Source: an uncultured Oscillospiraceae bacterium (GTDB lineage: Bacteria > Bacillota > Clostridia > Oscillospirales > Oscillospiraceae). From it: a DNA stretch of 51,676 bases. Below, in pieces: positions 42,901-49,977 of the stretch. Below the pieces are notes generated by a model. The model searched no databases and was not told the origin of the DNA. It was given only the letters and a program-made list of their open reading frames with translations. The stretch spans positions 1-51,676 of the forward strand of contig CANQVO010000016.1 of assembly GCA_947627325.1 (NCBI GenBank), in the 5' to 3' direction. Within the stretch, counting starts at the first letter, position 1; every line of letters begins with the position of its first letter. A program made the position numbers and the translations under genes.

Positions 42901-45263
42901 GAAAGGTCGATCTCACCGTCCTCGTCCGTCTGAAGCTCCTTGTTGTAGGAGCCGCCCACCTTGGATACCAGGAAAGAACCGCCCTTCAGGGGCTTGAGGG
43001 TATCTGCGTCCACCTTGCGGATGTGGATACCCGGTTTCACACTGTTAAAAAAGACCAGCGTTGCGGTGTCCGTCCGGCCTGCCACAAGTTCAATCTGCTG
43101 GGGCGCGGCGTCTGCCACATGGGTTACGGCGTTGATCTCCTCCACAGCATAGGTGCCCGGCTCCAGCCCGGTCAGCAGGATTTCTCCGGCCTTGTCGGTG
43201 GTGTAGGTGCCGAGCAAGGTCGTGTCCTTATAGACCTTGAAGGAGACGCCCGCCAAAGGCTCGTTGGTCTGCCGGTCATACTTGACGATGCGGAGGGAGG
43301 GCATGGGATCATTCTCGATGACGAGCCGGGGATCATCCGAGGTGGCGGGGTCGTAGGGGTCGATGTTGATGCCGTAGGTCTTGGGGTTGAGGGTGTACCC
43401 GGCGGGGGCAACGCTCTCTTTGACCTCATAGTAGCCGGGGGCCACGTCAGTGACATAGGCAAGGCCGGCGTCGTTAGTGGTCACGGTGGTCACAAGCTGG
43501 CCGTTGCGGATAACTTCAAAAGAGGCGCCGGGCAGATTATACCCGGTGCGGCTGTCCTTTTTGCTGATAATGAAGGTGAGCTTGCGGGTGTCCTTGAAGG
43601 CCAGAGTCACATCCCGCTTGCCGTCCCAGTTGACGGTCTGGACGGTCTTATCCAACTCGTAGCCCTTCGGGGCGGCCACCTCATAGACCTTGTAGGTGCC
43701 CAGGGGAAGCTGCTCGGCGTTGAGTTGGATGTTGCCGGCATGGTCGGTGACCTTGGTGGTCTTATAGGCACCGTCGATCTGTTCAAAACAGAACGTCGCC
43801 CCCAGGAGGGAGTAGCCGGTCTGAACGTCCTGTTTGTGGACGGTGAGCGTATGGCTTGGATCGTCTTTCACCGTTTCAAAGGTCGTATGGGCGGCGGTAA
43901 TGTGGATGGTTCGGGGCTCCACCATCGCATAACCAGCAGGGGCCTTGCTCTCGGTCAGGGTGTAGATCACATCGGGAGAAAGGCCAGTCCAGAGTACAAC
44001 ACCCTTGTCATTGCTCGTCCCGGCGCGGCGGGTGCCGTCCGAGCCGGACAGAGTAAATTCGGCCCCGGCCAGCGGCTCTCCACCGCCTCCAACCTTAGTG
44101 ATTTGCAGATTCCCGGTTTCAGTAATCTCACTTCCCCAGGACAAAATGGCGTTGGCCGTCTGTGTCCCCTTGCTGGGATCGGCGATGATATAACTCTGCT
44201 CTGTGTAGTCCTCGTTTTTGGCCAGATAGATCTCGTACTGCATGACATAGGCACCACTGTGTAGCGTGATTTCGCCGCTGTTAGGCGCAGTCTCCACCGG
44301 GATACACAGCTTGGCCTTGCCCCAGTATTCGTAGCCGTTATTATTGATGGTGGGGCTGAGTTCATAGTGGGCCGTCGTGGGAAGCTGCCAGGTGCTATGC
44401 TCACGGAAGCTGCCCCGGGGCAGTTCCACGTTGTCCAGGCCGGTAAAAATCGTGCCCTCCGGGGCGTTGTCCGCCCACAGAGCGATGTTGTAGTCGGAGT
44501 AGTAGGTGGAGGTGGCGGAGGCGAAGGTATACTCTCGCGTATAATAACTCTTGCCGTTGATGACCTCCCGCTTGATGCCATATTGATTGTTATTGGCGGC
44601 GAATTCCAGCGTCATGGTGCTGTCGATGGAGATGTTGCCCCCGAGGGCGTTTTCATCCAAACGGATATACATCCCAGTCTGATAGATCCGATCCCACTTG
44701 CTGGCGGCATCCAGGATCAACTGCACCGTCCGAAACACTCTCGCCTGCTGGGCGTCACCGGTGGGCGGATTGAGATATTCGCGGCCGACGGTATAGGGCG
44801 TACCGTCCACGCCGAGCTGTCCCAAAGTGGCCCAGACCGCCACCTGGGTGGCGTAGGCGTATTCAGCTTCGGTCAGGCCCTCCAGCACAGCGTTTTCATC
44901 CAAATATAGACCAAGGAAAGTTTCGATGCTATGCTGGGGAGATCCATTTGCAAACGCCCCGGCAGTGGCAGGGCTGGCGGTGTATTTACCCGTGATGGGC
45001 AGCACTTTATCCGTGTACGCAAGGCCGTGGTCGATACAATAGGCCGGGCCGGAGAGGCCATCGTTGGTGGTGTAGGTGTAATCTCCGGCCCGGAGGAACG
45101 TCCCCGCCGTGGTTTCCAGAATGCTGCTCCTCGTCCCGAGGGCAACGGTACAGGTCTTGCTCCCGTCTCCGATGGACGCGGCCTGAACGGGAAGCCCCAG
45201 ACCGAAGACGGTGACAACAGCCAGCAGCAGGGCTACCAGCCGATTTCTCATGGAATTCTTCAT
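36999..45263 (-). CDS. Giant thioester adhesin with about 24 SpaA/CnaB repeats
   Basis: A 2754-residue secreted surface protein. After a signal peptide (NRLVALLLAVVTVFGLGLPV) a thioester domain carries Cys76 in PAYCIDHG and Gln140 in YATQVAVW, the Cys-Gln pair that forms a covalent host-binding thioester. About 24 SpaA/CnaB-like units of roughly 90 residues follow, each with a Lys near its start (KVD, KYD, KRD) and a Glu in the E-box (VEE, VTE, VQE) that can form isopeptide bonds. A final DUF11-like domain leads to PTKPLPRTGY and the stop, so a sortase motif is present but the hydrophobic tail is absent. The start is the ATG after AGAAAGGAAATCTAAC; upstream in-frame codons lack a site. It is flanked by transglutaminase and sortase genes. 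Confidence 0.93.
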   Translation of the reverse strand: MKNSMRNRLVALLLAVVTVFGLGLPVQAASIGDGSKTCTVALGTRSSILETTAGTFLRAGDYTYTTNDGLSGPAYCIDHGLAYTDKVLPITGKYTASPATAGAFANGSPQHSIETFLGLYLDENAVLEGLTEAEYAYATQVAVWATLGQLGVDGTPYTVGREYLNPPTGDAQQARVFRTVQLILDAASKWDRIYQTGMYIRLDENALGGNISIDSTMTLEFAANNNQYGIKREVINGKSYYTREYTFASATSTYYSDYNIALWADNAPEGTIFTGLDNVELPRGSFREHSTWQLPTTAHYELSPTINNNGYEYWGKAKLCIPVETAPNSGEITLHSGAYVMQYEIYLAKNEDYTEQSYIIADPSKGTQTANAILSWGSEITETGNLQITKVGGGGEPLAGAEFTLSGSDGTRRAGTSNDKGVVLWTGLSPDVIYTLTESKAPAGYAMVEPRTIHITAAHTTFETVKDDPSHTLTVHKQDVQTGYSLLGATFCFEQIDGAYKTTKVTDHAGNIQLNAEQLPLGTYKVYEVAAPKGYELDKTVQTVNWDGKRDVTLAFKDTRKLTFIISKKDSRTGYNLPGASFEVIRNGQLVTTVTTNDAGLAYVTDVAPGYYEVKESVAPAGYTLNPKTYGINIDPYDPATSDDPRLVIENDPMPSLRIVKYDRQTNEPLAGVSFKVYKDTTLLGTYTTDKAGEILLTGLEPGTYAVEEINAVTHVADAAPQQIELVAGRTDTATLVFFNSVKPGIHIRKVDADTLKPLKGGSFLVSKVGGSYNKELQTDEDGEIDLSKLDPGTYQVQEVKAPSGYVVDDAIRTVQLKAGQNAEFVFSNSKKPDLKIVKTDSVSGKPVEGVTFTVKEADGHTITTEATGANGEVVLDGLTPGVLEIWEKTVPNTYLLNDEHQLVTLVPGRQATVHFQNSPKLSLRIIKYDQQTGKPLVNTTFRVYRDAVLLGEYTTDGAGEILLTGLMPGTYLAQEIAAPDSYVVNSSPQQVELVEGRDEIVTLTFFNTLKPGIHLVKVDSQTIDPLAGATFRVTRVGGSFDQEYITDTSGEIDLSALEPGTYQIQEIKAPDGYAMDDAIRTVEVRAGENALFVFTDTPLSKLTLTKRDASGEAMDGVSFSLTPMGDGAHSDERTTDAQGVITWKGLTPGLYSLMEVSTKSTHVLDATEHHIRIYPGKDAKVVVVNQEKPSLKITKYDRASHTPMEGVTFEVYRDTVSLGKFKTDSKGEILLDHIDPGTYKAVEIDTGDDGHILTTTPQEIELHAGDGVRELVYFDDRLPGIRLVKVDGKTLEPLAGAVFRVNAVGGSFDQEYTTGEDGEIDLSKLEPGTYQVQEVKAPDGYLVDSGVRTVEVKAGQNALFVFTDSIKPSLHLVKRDEDGKPLEGATFRIAAVGDGSHVYDRTTDKNGEITITDLEPGVYSVTETIAPKNYALDGKEHHVELFPGKVSEIILTNTLKPSLRIVKYDRQSHKAMEGVTFEVFRDTTSLGKFQTNAEGEILLPYVEPGTYKAVEIDTGDDGHILTTTPQEIELHAGDGVRELAFFNDRLPGLHLIKVDSADLSIPIPNAKFCFTAVGDYGPVELTTGEDGTIDLSKLPTGAYVVTELECPGYVVDDAQRIIQLDGNETGQFIFTNTKLPSITLTKTSADGTPLAGVSFSLTRIQDGTRYQDKTTAEDGAITWEGLEPGTYSLKELSTPETHILDEQEYHVELTAGKHASVTLKNDRRPNLTIHKVDADTDEPVAGAVFVVEQPDGHSVAEVTTGQDGSVTVPNLLPGAYVVTEKSVPVPYLRDAEDQTVTLYANHDREVAFRNHKMPSLTVNKVDAITGDPIQGAKFHVTYASNKTDTGEINDLGDFYSDENGKFIITDLKDGWYRVEELEPAKGYTIKEPAVQEVYISGGESKVLIFENIPLSALVVWKYDSVTGAAVEGAVFSVRYLGGISGSGGTIIGTYKTSSNGSFTVTGLQAGTYIVEELASDSGHVIDTAPQTAYISGKDQDVVELYFGNSPKGNLLVKKVDSATGKPLSDVEFLVTTADGAVVGDANGKFTTDSSGSFTVSNITPGTTLVVKETRAKDGYILDDAPQTITVRAGQTATLEFRNQPSGSILVKKVDAVTNAPLSDVEFLVTTADGAVVGDANGKFTTDSAGSFTVSGIAPGTTLVVKETRAKEGYLLDDAPQTITVKAGQAASLEFRNAPMGALVITKRDANTNKPLRGAEFRVTTSDGTFVAAQGGAVSSNGLYTTDANGQIILTGLEPDTYVVTETKAPSGYELDATPQTVRVNTNDTQTLYFYNTPIPEGGLRIVKLDEETRQPISGVEFLVTRINGERLGTYRTNSRGVITLDELAPGWYTVTEVKAAEGYKLDAQPHDIQVRDGQTATLEVTNRLTGSAFIHKVDSVTGQGIYGVTFLVSDAKGNPVGQYTSDDQGYVYIDGELADGKYTIREIQQAEGYILDTVPKTVYIEYGGCSTVTWKNTPITGQIQIVKTSADYNPTNGWPAGTPIPGCEFEIYDKAGNLVDTIRTDKNGVAASKALPLGQYKVVESKAADFYILDSAPLYAEIQFAGQIVRVAAVNRSVTTGAAITKTGYKEVMPGQTERFTFSDIGNTSTVSLQNFYWRDTLPAAVTLDKVVTGTYNCPGTYKVVYKVNNTGDYRTLADNLSTAQSYTLDARPVALGLAADERITEVMFVFGVVPAGFHQVEAPALDVTVAGGLPNGYQFSNQADAGGSYNGAWIQAVSRWVTTVYAPTKPLPRTGY
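38670..39235 (-). repeat. Near-identical 282-bp tandem pair within the adhesin gene
   Basis: Two adjacent SpaA-like units (LVKKVDSATGKPLSDVEFL and LVKKVDAVTNAPLSDVEFL) share almost all residues, including DGAVVGDANGKFTTDS. They are also nearly identical in DNA, which shows recent tandem duplication or gene conversion. Confidence 0.85.
40645..41560 (-). repeat. 804-bp spaced repeat within the adhesin gene
   Basis: A block of about 105 bases starting AGCTCACGCACCCCATCCCC at 40645 recurs almost unchanged at 41449, exactly 804 bases (268 codons, three SpaA-like units) away. Both encode GHILTTTPQEIELHAGDGVR. It reveals a three-domain super-repeat, recently copied. Confidence 0.85.
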
Positions 45264-45291
45264 GTTAGATTTCCTTTCTGACATAAAAATT

Positions 45292-45318
45292 GGGTCGTAT
45301 GCGCTTGGCATACGACCC
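45292..45318 (-). terminator. Hairpin between the transglutaminase and adhesin genes
   Basis: A perfect 11-bp stem GGGTCGTATGC/GCATACGACCC with a 5-base loop is followed on the minus strand by AATTTTTATG. It can end transcription after the transglutaminase gene or act as an attenuator in the leader of the adhesin gene, 30 bases upstream of its ATG. Confidence 0.75.
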
Positions 45319-45345
45319 TGTGTGTGGGGTGTTTACTATTTGGTT

Positions 45346-46455
45346 TTACTTGGTGGAGCCGGGGACAAGCACTTCCTTCAGGAATTGCGTGATTTCAGGC
45401 TGCTCATCTACATAGTTGCCTCCGTCCAGCTCCTGATAGAAGACGGTGAGGTTGTCCCTGGTGTCCTGGAGGATCGCCGCCCTCTCCGCCTCTGGCTTTT
45501 GTACTTCGATCTCAACGCCATTGACGTATTCCTGGAATACCATAGTCTGAATGTTCCCCTTGTTCGCCGTCGGGTCTACTTGCCACCATGCGTCATCCAG
45601 GTATACCGCGTTCCATTGGTGAATGTCACTGTCTACTAGGATGCAGGGGATCCCCGCCTGGTCGCAGAGAAACTGCAGAGCGGAGGAATAGGTCGAACAG
45701 TTCCCAGCGTCCCACATTATATCATCCTGGGCCAGAATTTCAGAGGGCAGATTTTTGATTTTGACATTGTAGGTCATACGGTCGGCAATGTACCACACCA
45801 TCTCCCGCACCTGTTCCCGCTGGGGCAGTTGAGAGATCTCCTCAATGAAGGGCTGTACATGGGAAATGGCCGCGTCATACTCGTTGTCACGCTTCGCCGT
45901 GAGGTACTCGGCGCTGCCGTCTATGGCATCTACCACAGAATAGTCGATGTCCGCACCGCTGATCCGCCTGACCAAGCGCAGAGCGGTTGCGGTGTCCACC
46001 TCCTCCGACGTCCCCATCGAGCGGGGCTGGAAGGTTCCTGCGAGGATATCGTCCCGGTGCAGAACCGCGTCCCGGAAAGCGTTATAGACCCCTCTCGTCA
46101 GAGTCCCGGTAAAGATGGCGGGGTTGGCCTGCTGGCTGTGGTCTTGGACTGCCGGGGCCGGGGCTTGGACTGGCGGCAAGCCGGTATAGGGCTGGTCGCT
46201 GACGATCTGAGCCGCCGAACCGTCCCAGTAGACCTCAAAGCCCACCGCCTGCCCGATGTCTCTGAGCTTGACGTAGTTGTGGCCGTTGATGGCGTAGGTC
46301 TCCATCTCCGTCTGCCGTCCATCCACATAGATGGGGTGGGGCGTCCGCTGGGCTTGGAAATATTCCGTCGCGGCGTTGGCTACCGGCCCAGCCAGAGCCA
46401 GACCCACCAAGACGCCGGCCAGCAGAGTCGCCATGCTCGATCCTCTGTGTTTCAT
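45346..46455 (-). CDS. Secreted transglutaminase-like protein with stalk domain
   Basis: A 369-residue exported protein. The signal segment (SSMATLLAGVLVGLALAG) is followed by a copper-amine-oxidase-like stalk module (YAINGHNYVKLRDIGQAVGF). The C-terminal transglutaminase/protease-like core has a Cys-His-Asp set visible in DAGNCSTYSSALQFLC, DIHQWNAVYLDDAWWQVDPT. The fold makes or breaks amide bonds, so it may cross-link or trim the neighbouring adhesin or host proteins; that is inferred from the context. The start is the ATG after AAGGAGGCAACGCGC. Confidence 0.85.
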   Translation of the reverse strand: MKHRGSSMATLLAGVLVGLALAGPVANAATEYFQAQRTPHPIYVDGRQTEMETYAINGHNYVKLRDIGQAVGFEVYWDGSAAQIVSDQPYTGLPPVQAPAPAVQDHSQQANPAIFTGTLTRGVYNAFRDAVLHRDDILAGTFQPRSMGTSEEVDTATALRLVRRISGADIDYSVVDAIDGSAEYLTAKRDNEYDAAISHVQPFIEEISQLPQREQVREMVWYIADRMTYNVKIKNLPSEILAQDDIMWDAGNCSTYSSALQFLCDQAGIPCILVDSDIHQWNAVYLDDAWWQVDPTANKGNIQTMVFQEYVNGVEIEVQKPEAERAAILQDTRDNLTVFYQELDGGNYVDEQPEITQFLKEVLVPGSTK

Positions 46456-46567
46456 GCGCGTTGCCTCCTTTGCCGTTATTATACGGCCAATTTCGCAAGC
46501 ACACAATACCAAAGGTCACGGCGGAAGTCTACCCGGCAAAAGGGAGAAGTTTCTGGCTGTGAGCGGC

Positions 46568-47383
46568 TTACTTGGCCTCCACCGCCTGGACGCACCAGCG
46601 GTAGGCGCTCTGGTTGCGGACGCAGGTGAAGAGGGTGATACGGTTGTCCGTGGTGGGGGCCAGCATGGAGCTGTCCAGTTCGCTGATCTTGCCGACACTG
46701 ACGACCTGGTAGCTCCTGGTTCCCAGCTTGGTGGTCAGGGTGATCTTGTCCCCCATGGACAGGGTGTGGATGTCGCCAAAGTAGCAGTTGACGCCCCGGT
46801 TGTGACCGGCGACGCAGACGTTGCCCTCCCATATGGAGGTGTCCTCAAAGTGTCCCGCGCCTTTGGCAAGGGCGTCGGCGCCGGTGCCCTGGTAGAGCTT
46901 CACATCGACCTTCAGGCTGGGGATCTGGATCCTGCCGAGATAATGCCCGGAATAGTACAGATCCTCGGTCACCTTGGTAAAGCCGTAGACGGGAGTCGAG
47001 GGACTCACCGTGACAGTGCCGCCATCCACCGTGGGCACAGAAGAGGGCGCGCTGGAGGATCCAGGCTGCGGGATCCAGGCCGCGGCGTCCTCCACAGGCT
47101 GTTGACCGGCTCCGCTGACGCCAAGGAAGGGGTAGAGCGGCTCCCCACTGCCGGGGAGGTAGCTGGTATTGCTCCCAAAGATGGGAGCGACCACGGGATC
47201 GTTCTTGCTCAGATCGACGTTAGGCCGTTCGCCTTGGTCAGCGGTCAGCGTCGGTTCTACCGAGGTGCTCTGGGCAAACTCGGCGGGCGCCGGGGCTTCC
47301 ACCGTGTACTCCAAAGCCGACGCGGGCGCGGCGGTCAGCGCGAACAGGCAGGCCAGCGCGACAAACAGGCTCAGACGTTTCAT
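46568..47383 (-). CDS. Sortase
   Basis: A 271-residue sortase with an N-terminal signal or anchor (SLFVALACLFALTAAPASA). The catalytic domain has His in VCVAGHNRG, Cys in RITLFTCVRN and Arg in SAYRWCVQ. It contains WEGNVCVAGHNR rather than the class A pattern, and I would place it nearer to classes B or D. Its likely client is the LPRTGY-ending adhesin, or the next surface protein. Its ATG overlaps the stop of the preceding surface-protein gene, so the two are coupled. Confidence 0.88.
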   Translation of the reverse strand: MKRLSLFVALACLFALTAAPASALEYTVEAPAPAEFAQSTSVEPTLTADQGERPNVDLSKNDPVVAPIFGSNTSYLPGSGEPLYPFLGVSGAGQQPVEDAAAWIPQPGSSSAPSSVPTVDGGTVTVSPSTPVYGFTKVTEDLYYSGHYLGRIQIPSLKVDVKLYQGTGADALAKGAGHFEDTSIWEGNVCVAGHNRGVNCYFGDIHTLSMGDKITLTTKLGTRSYQVVSVGKISELDSSMLAPTTDNRITLFTCVRNQSAYRWCVQAVEAK

Positions 47384-48282
47384 TCCGTATCATCCTCGCT
47401 TTCCTCATGCTTTTTCCTGATAAAGATGCCCGCTCCGATACCCACTCCGGCCAGAGCCACGATGCCCACCGGGATGAGGATCGCTCTCCAGGGGAAGTTC
47501 AGCGCGGCGGAGGCACTTTCAACGGTGTCCTGGTCGGGGATGGGCTCGGCGGAGGGGAGCGGCTCCAGGGGTTCGCCCTCAAAGATGGCCACATATCGGG
47601 TCTTGTTGAGGATGATCCGGCTCACGGTGCCGGTGTAGTCGGCGGTGACGGTATAGCCCTTCACATAGCTGCTGGTCGTGCTGCCGGTATAGGCCGCCAC
47701 CGCGGTAAAGTGCCCCGCGGGGTCTGTCTGCCAGTCGATGCCCTGCAAGGTCAGCTCATGGCCGTTGTCCTCCACGCTCTTGGGGATGCTGGAGGTGTCC
47801 TGCGTGGCGAGGCTGGGATAGGTGCGGGTGGTAGAGAGCTCCTTGGTGCTGCTGCCGTATCCGGCCACCTCCACCTTGACGCTATCCAGCTTCAGGGTGA
47901 GGACGCCGGAGAGCCCGTCCTCCGTGATAAATTCCTTGCTCTCCGGGAGCAGGGCCAGCACAGAGGCCATGTCCTTGCTCTTGCTGGGCACGGACACGGT
48001 TTCCGTGTGCTGGCGGGACTCGTTGGCAGGGAGTTCCTGCTTGAGCAGATCCACCAGGGTGTAGTGGAAGCCCTCCTGCTCAAAGTCGGAGCGGGAGATG
48101 CCCATGGGGTCGTCCTCCGGGCCCAGGTCGTACATCTTTCTGATCTCGGCGCCGTCCTCACTCCGGGTGACAGCGGTGGGGTAGCACGCCTGGGCCGCCA
48201 GTTCCGGCTCAGCGGCAAGGGCGTTGGCAGACATGCAGAGCATAAGCGCCGCAGTGCAGAGGGTAAAAATCAGCCTTTTCAT
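47380..48282 (-). CDS. Membrane-anchored surface protein
   Basis: A 300-residue protein with a signal peptide (FTLCTAALMLCMSANALAA) and a C-terminal membrane segment (about 267-290: AILIPVGIVALAGVGIGAGI) followed by a charged tail (RKKHEESEDDTE). No LPXTG motif precedes the segment. The extracellular part is beta-rich and unrecognised (ELTLQGIDWQTDPAGHFTAV, SSYVKGYTVTADYTG). The gene is followed by the sortase in ATGA overlap, so it may hold or present the sortase or adhesin at the membrane. GTAAAGGAGACG precedes the ATG. Confidence 0.78.
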   Translation of the reverse strand: MKRLIFTLCTAALMLCMSANALAAEPELAAQACYPTAVTRSEDGAEIRKMYDLGPEDDPMGISRSDFEQEGFHYTLVDLLKQELPANESRQHTETVSVPSKSKDMASVLALLPESKEFITEDGLSGVLTLKLDSVKVEVAGYGSSTKELSTTRTYPSLATQDTSSIPKSVEDNGHELTLQGIDWQTDPAGHFTAVAAYTGSTTSSYVKGYTVTADYTGTVSRIILNKTRYVAIFEGEPLEPLPSAEPIPDQDTVESASAALNFPWRAILIPVGIVALAGVGIGAGIFIRKKHEESEDDTE

Positions 48283-48294
48283 AGTGCGTCTCCT

Positions 48295-48696
48295 TTACAT
48301 CGTCATCTCAGGAGCGGGCGGCTCCTGGTGGTGGTTCTCCTGGCCCCGGCTGGCCACCATGCTCAACTCCTGCCGGTAGGCGTCCAGCACGGCGGTATGG
48401 AGCTGCTCCCGGAACTCCGCGGTGACCGGGAAGCAGACATCCCGGAAGCCCTCCGTGGTCTTGTAGCTGGGCATGGAGACAAAGGGGCCGTTGACCCCCT
48501 GCACCACTTTGAGGCCCCGAACGGCAAACACGCCGTTGAGGTCCACGGAGGCCGTGGCCAACGTGGAGCCGGAGGTGCGAAGGGAGTTGATCTTGACCGT
48601 GACCTGGGTGGGGAGCCGCTCCGCCTGGGGCGCGGCGGTCTGAGCGGGGACGGCGGCGTTGCCGGACATGGACTGGTTCATTTTGACTTTGGACAT
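48295..48696 (-). CDS. spoVG: SpoVG-family DNA/RNA-binding protein
   Basis: A 133-residue protein with a SpoVG core (TVKINSLRTSGSTLATASVD, GVFAVRGLKVVQGVNGPFV and YRDVCFPV-like FRDVCFPVTAEFRE). SpoVG proteins bind nucleic acid and influence sporulation, cell division and surface genes; element-borne copies may adjust host expression after transfer. The N- and C-terminal extensions are Pro/Gln-rich. AAGGAGGAACCCACC precedes the ATG. Confidence 0.88.
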   Translation of the reverse strand: MSKVKMNQSMSGNAAVPAQTAAPQAERLPTQVTVKINSLRTSGSTLATASVDLNGVFAVRGLKVVQGVNGPFVSMPSYKTTEGFRDVCFPVTAEFREQLHTAVLDAYRQELSMVASRGQENHHQEPPAPEMTM

Positions 48697-48710
48697 GGTG
48701 GGTTCCTCCT

Positions 48711-49481
48711 TTACATAGTTTGCTCCATGCCGGGGACAGGGCCCTCGGCGTGGGCAGTTGTGGAGATCTCAATGGGCTCGATCTGTTCTCCGGCCCGGAG
48801 TTTTGCCGCTTGGGCCTTGGCCCAGTCGGGCAGAAGCTCCTCCTTGACCGGGCCGATAAAATCGGCGCGGCTCCAGCGGTCGCGCTCCCCGGTGGCCAGA
48901 CAGGTGGCAAAGACAGCGCGGCCAATGCGGTCGGGAAAACAGCCGGATCCGCCCTTCGCGTACCATAGCTGGTCTTGGGGCGTGAAGTAGTCCTCATCCA
49001 GCGCGGCGGGCGACACCGCCAGCACCTTGCCCTCAAACACGGCCTCGTCCGGGTCAGGCTCGCACTGTTCAGATCCGAACAGGCCAAGCTCCTGGTAGAG
49101 CTTGCGGAACTCGGTCATAAAGCCGTCCAGCACGGCGGGATGGCTGTCCACCACGAAGGACGAAGCGTTGTGATCCCCGTCCGGGGGCACGAAGGTCTTG
49201 CCGAACCAGGCGCGGTTTGTGGCGCTGAACCGGCCATCGTACTCCTTTTCCTTCAGGGTGTTGGCCAGAACAAAGATAACCCGCTTGTAGCCGAACTCCG
49301 TGAGGACGCTCTGGACACAGCCATCCTTCAGACGCATCCCGTCAAAGTCCCGGCTGACGGCCCTTTCGATGGCCTCCTTGCAGCGGATGTTGACCATGCG
49401 GCTCTGCCGCCACTGCTCCAGCTCTTGGAGCCGTTCGGCCTCTGCCGCGGAGTAGGGATAGAGGTCGGGAAATTTACCCAT
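48711..49481 (-). CDS. DUF3849-family protein
   Basis: A 256-residue protein with the DUF3849 pattern: LYPYSAAEAERLQELEQWR, NIRCKEAIERAVSRDFDGM, VIFVLANTLKEKEYDGRFS and TNRAWF. The C-terminal half is unrecognised. These proteins are common on Clostridia conjugative elements with no known function. It overlaps the AbrB-like gene by 8 bases and precedes spoVG by 15 bases, as one operon. Confidence 0.82.
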   Translation of the reverse strand: MGKFPDLYPYSAAEAERLQELEQWRQSRMVNIRCKEAIERAVSRDFDGMRLKDGCVQSVLTEFGYKRVIFVLANTLKEKEYDGRFSATNRAWFGKTFVPPDGDHNASSFVVDSHPAVLDGFMTEFRKLYQELGLFGSEQCEPDPDEAVFEGKVLAVSPAALDEDYFTPQDQLWYAKGGSGCFPDRIGRAVFATCLATGERDRWSRADFIGPVKEELLPDWAKAQAAKLRAGEQIEPIEISTTAHAEGPVPGMEQTM

Positions 49482-49977
49482 CGCAGACGACCTCCCCGGA
49501 TATGAGGGCCTCCTCCAATTGGGCCAGGCAGATGCCCAGGCTCTCCAGCAGGGGGCGTAGGCCCTCAGGAACGTCAGAGAGATCGTGCTGGTGACCGGCG
49601 GCGTAGATGGTCACCGACTTCTCATCCTCGTCCACGTCAGCACACAGCTTGGCATCCTTGGGGATACCCGCTGCCTCACGGAGATAGTCGGGCAGATCGA
49701 TGGGCCCGTCCACGTCCTCGTAGGGGCAGCCATCACCCTGGCAGTCGTCACAGGGGCCGCAAAACTTGAACAGCTCGGTGGTCAGGTCGGTGGACAGCTT
49801 GGAGAGGGAGTCCATGGCGCCCAGCAGATCCATAGCGGTCATACGCTTCTTCAGCAGAACGATGGCGCCGGGCAGGACGTGAAGGGCGGCGGCCTCGTCT
49901 TCGGAAAAGCCGCTCAGAGCCAGAGCGGAGCGGGGGATGAAGGCCCCCTTGATGGTGGCGTTCTTCTCGAATTTCAT
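49474..49977 (-). CDS. AbrB/SpoVT-like protein with cysteine cluster
   Basis: A 168-residue protein with two AbrB-like swapped-hairpin segments, FIPRSALALSGFSEDEAAAL and LREAAGIPKDAKLCADVD. They are separated by a cluster CGPCDDCQGDGC (about 75-86) that could bind zinc or an iron-sulfur group. An AbrB-like fold suggests DNA binding. The second Met is the better start, with GAAGGAGA eight bases upstream. It overlaps the neighbouring genes on both sides, so it belongs to the same operon. Confidence 0.7.
   Translation of the reverse strand: MKFEKNATIKGAFIPRSALALSGFSEDEAAALHVLPGAIVLLKKRMTAMDLLGAMDSLSKLSTDLTTELFKFCGPCDDCQGDGCPYEDVDGPIDLPDYLREAAGIPKDAKLCADVDEDEKSVTIYAAGHQHDLSDVPEGLRPLLESLGICLAQLEEALISGEVVCDG

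Noticed and set aside
37900-44100. CRISPR-like or satellite repeat array
   Set aside because: The repeats are 270-804 bases long, in frame and code for SpaA/CnaB domains; there are no short direct repeats with unique spacers.
36951-44264. Two very long plus-strand open frames (about 1000 and 1400 codons) opposite the adhesin gene
   Set aside because: They arise from the GC-rich repeated codons of the adhesin on the other strand, have no ribosome-binding sites and encode Gly/His/Val-rich low-complexity sequence without domains.
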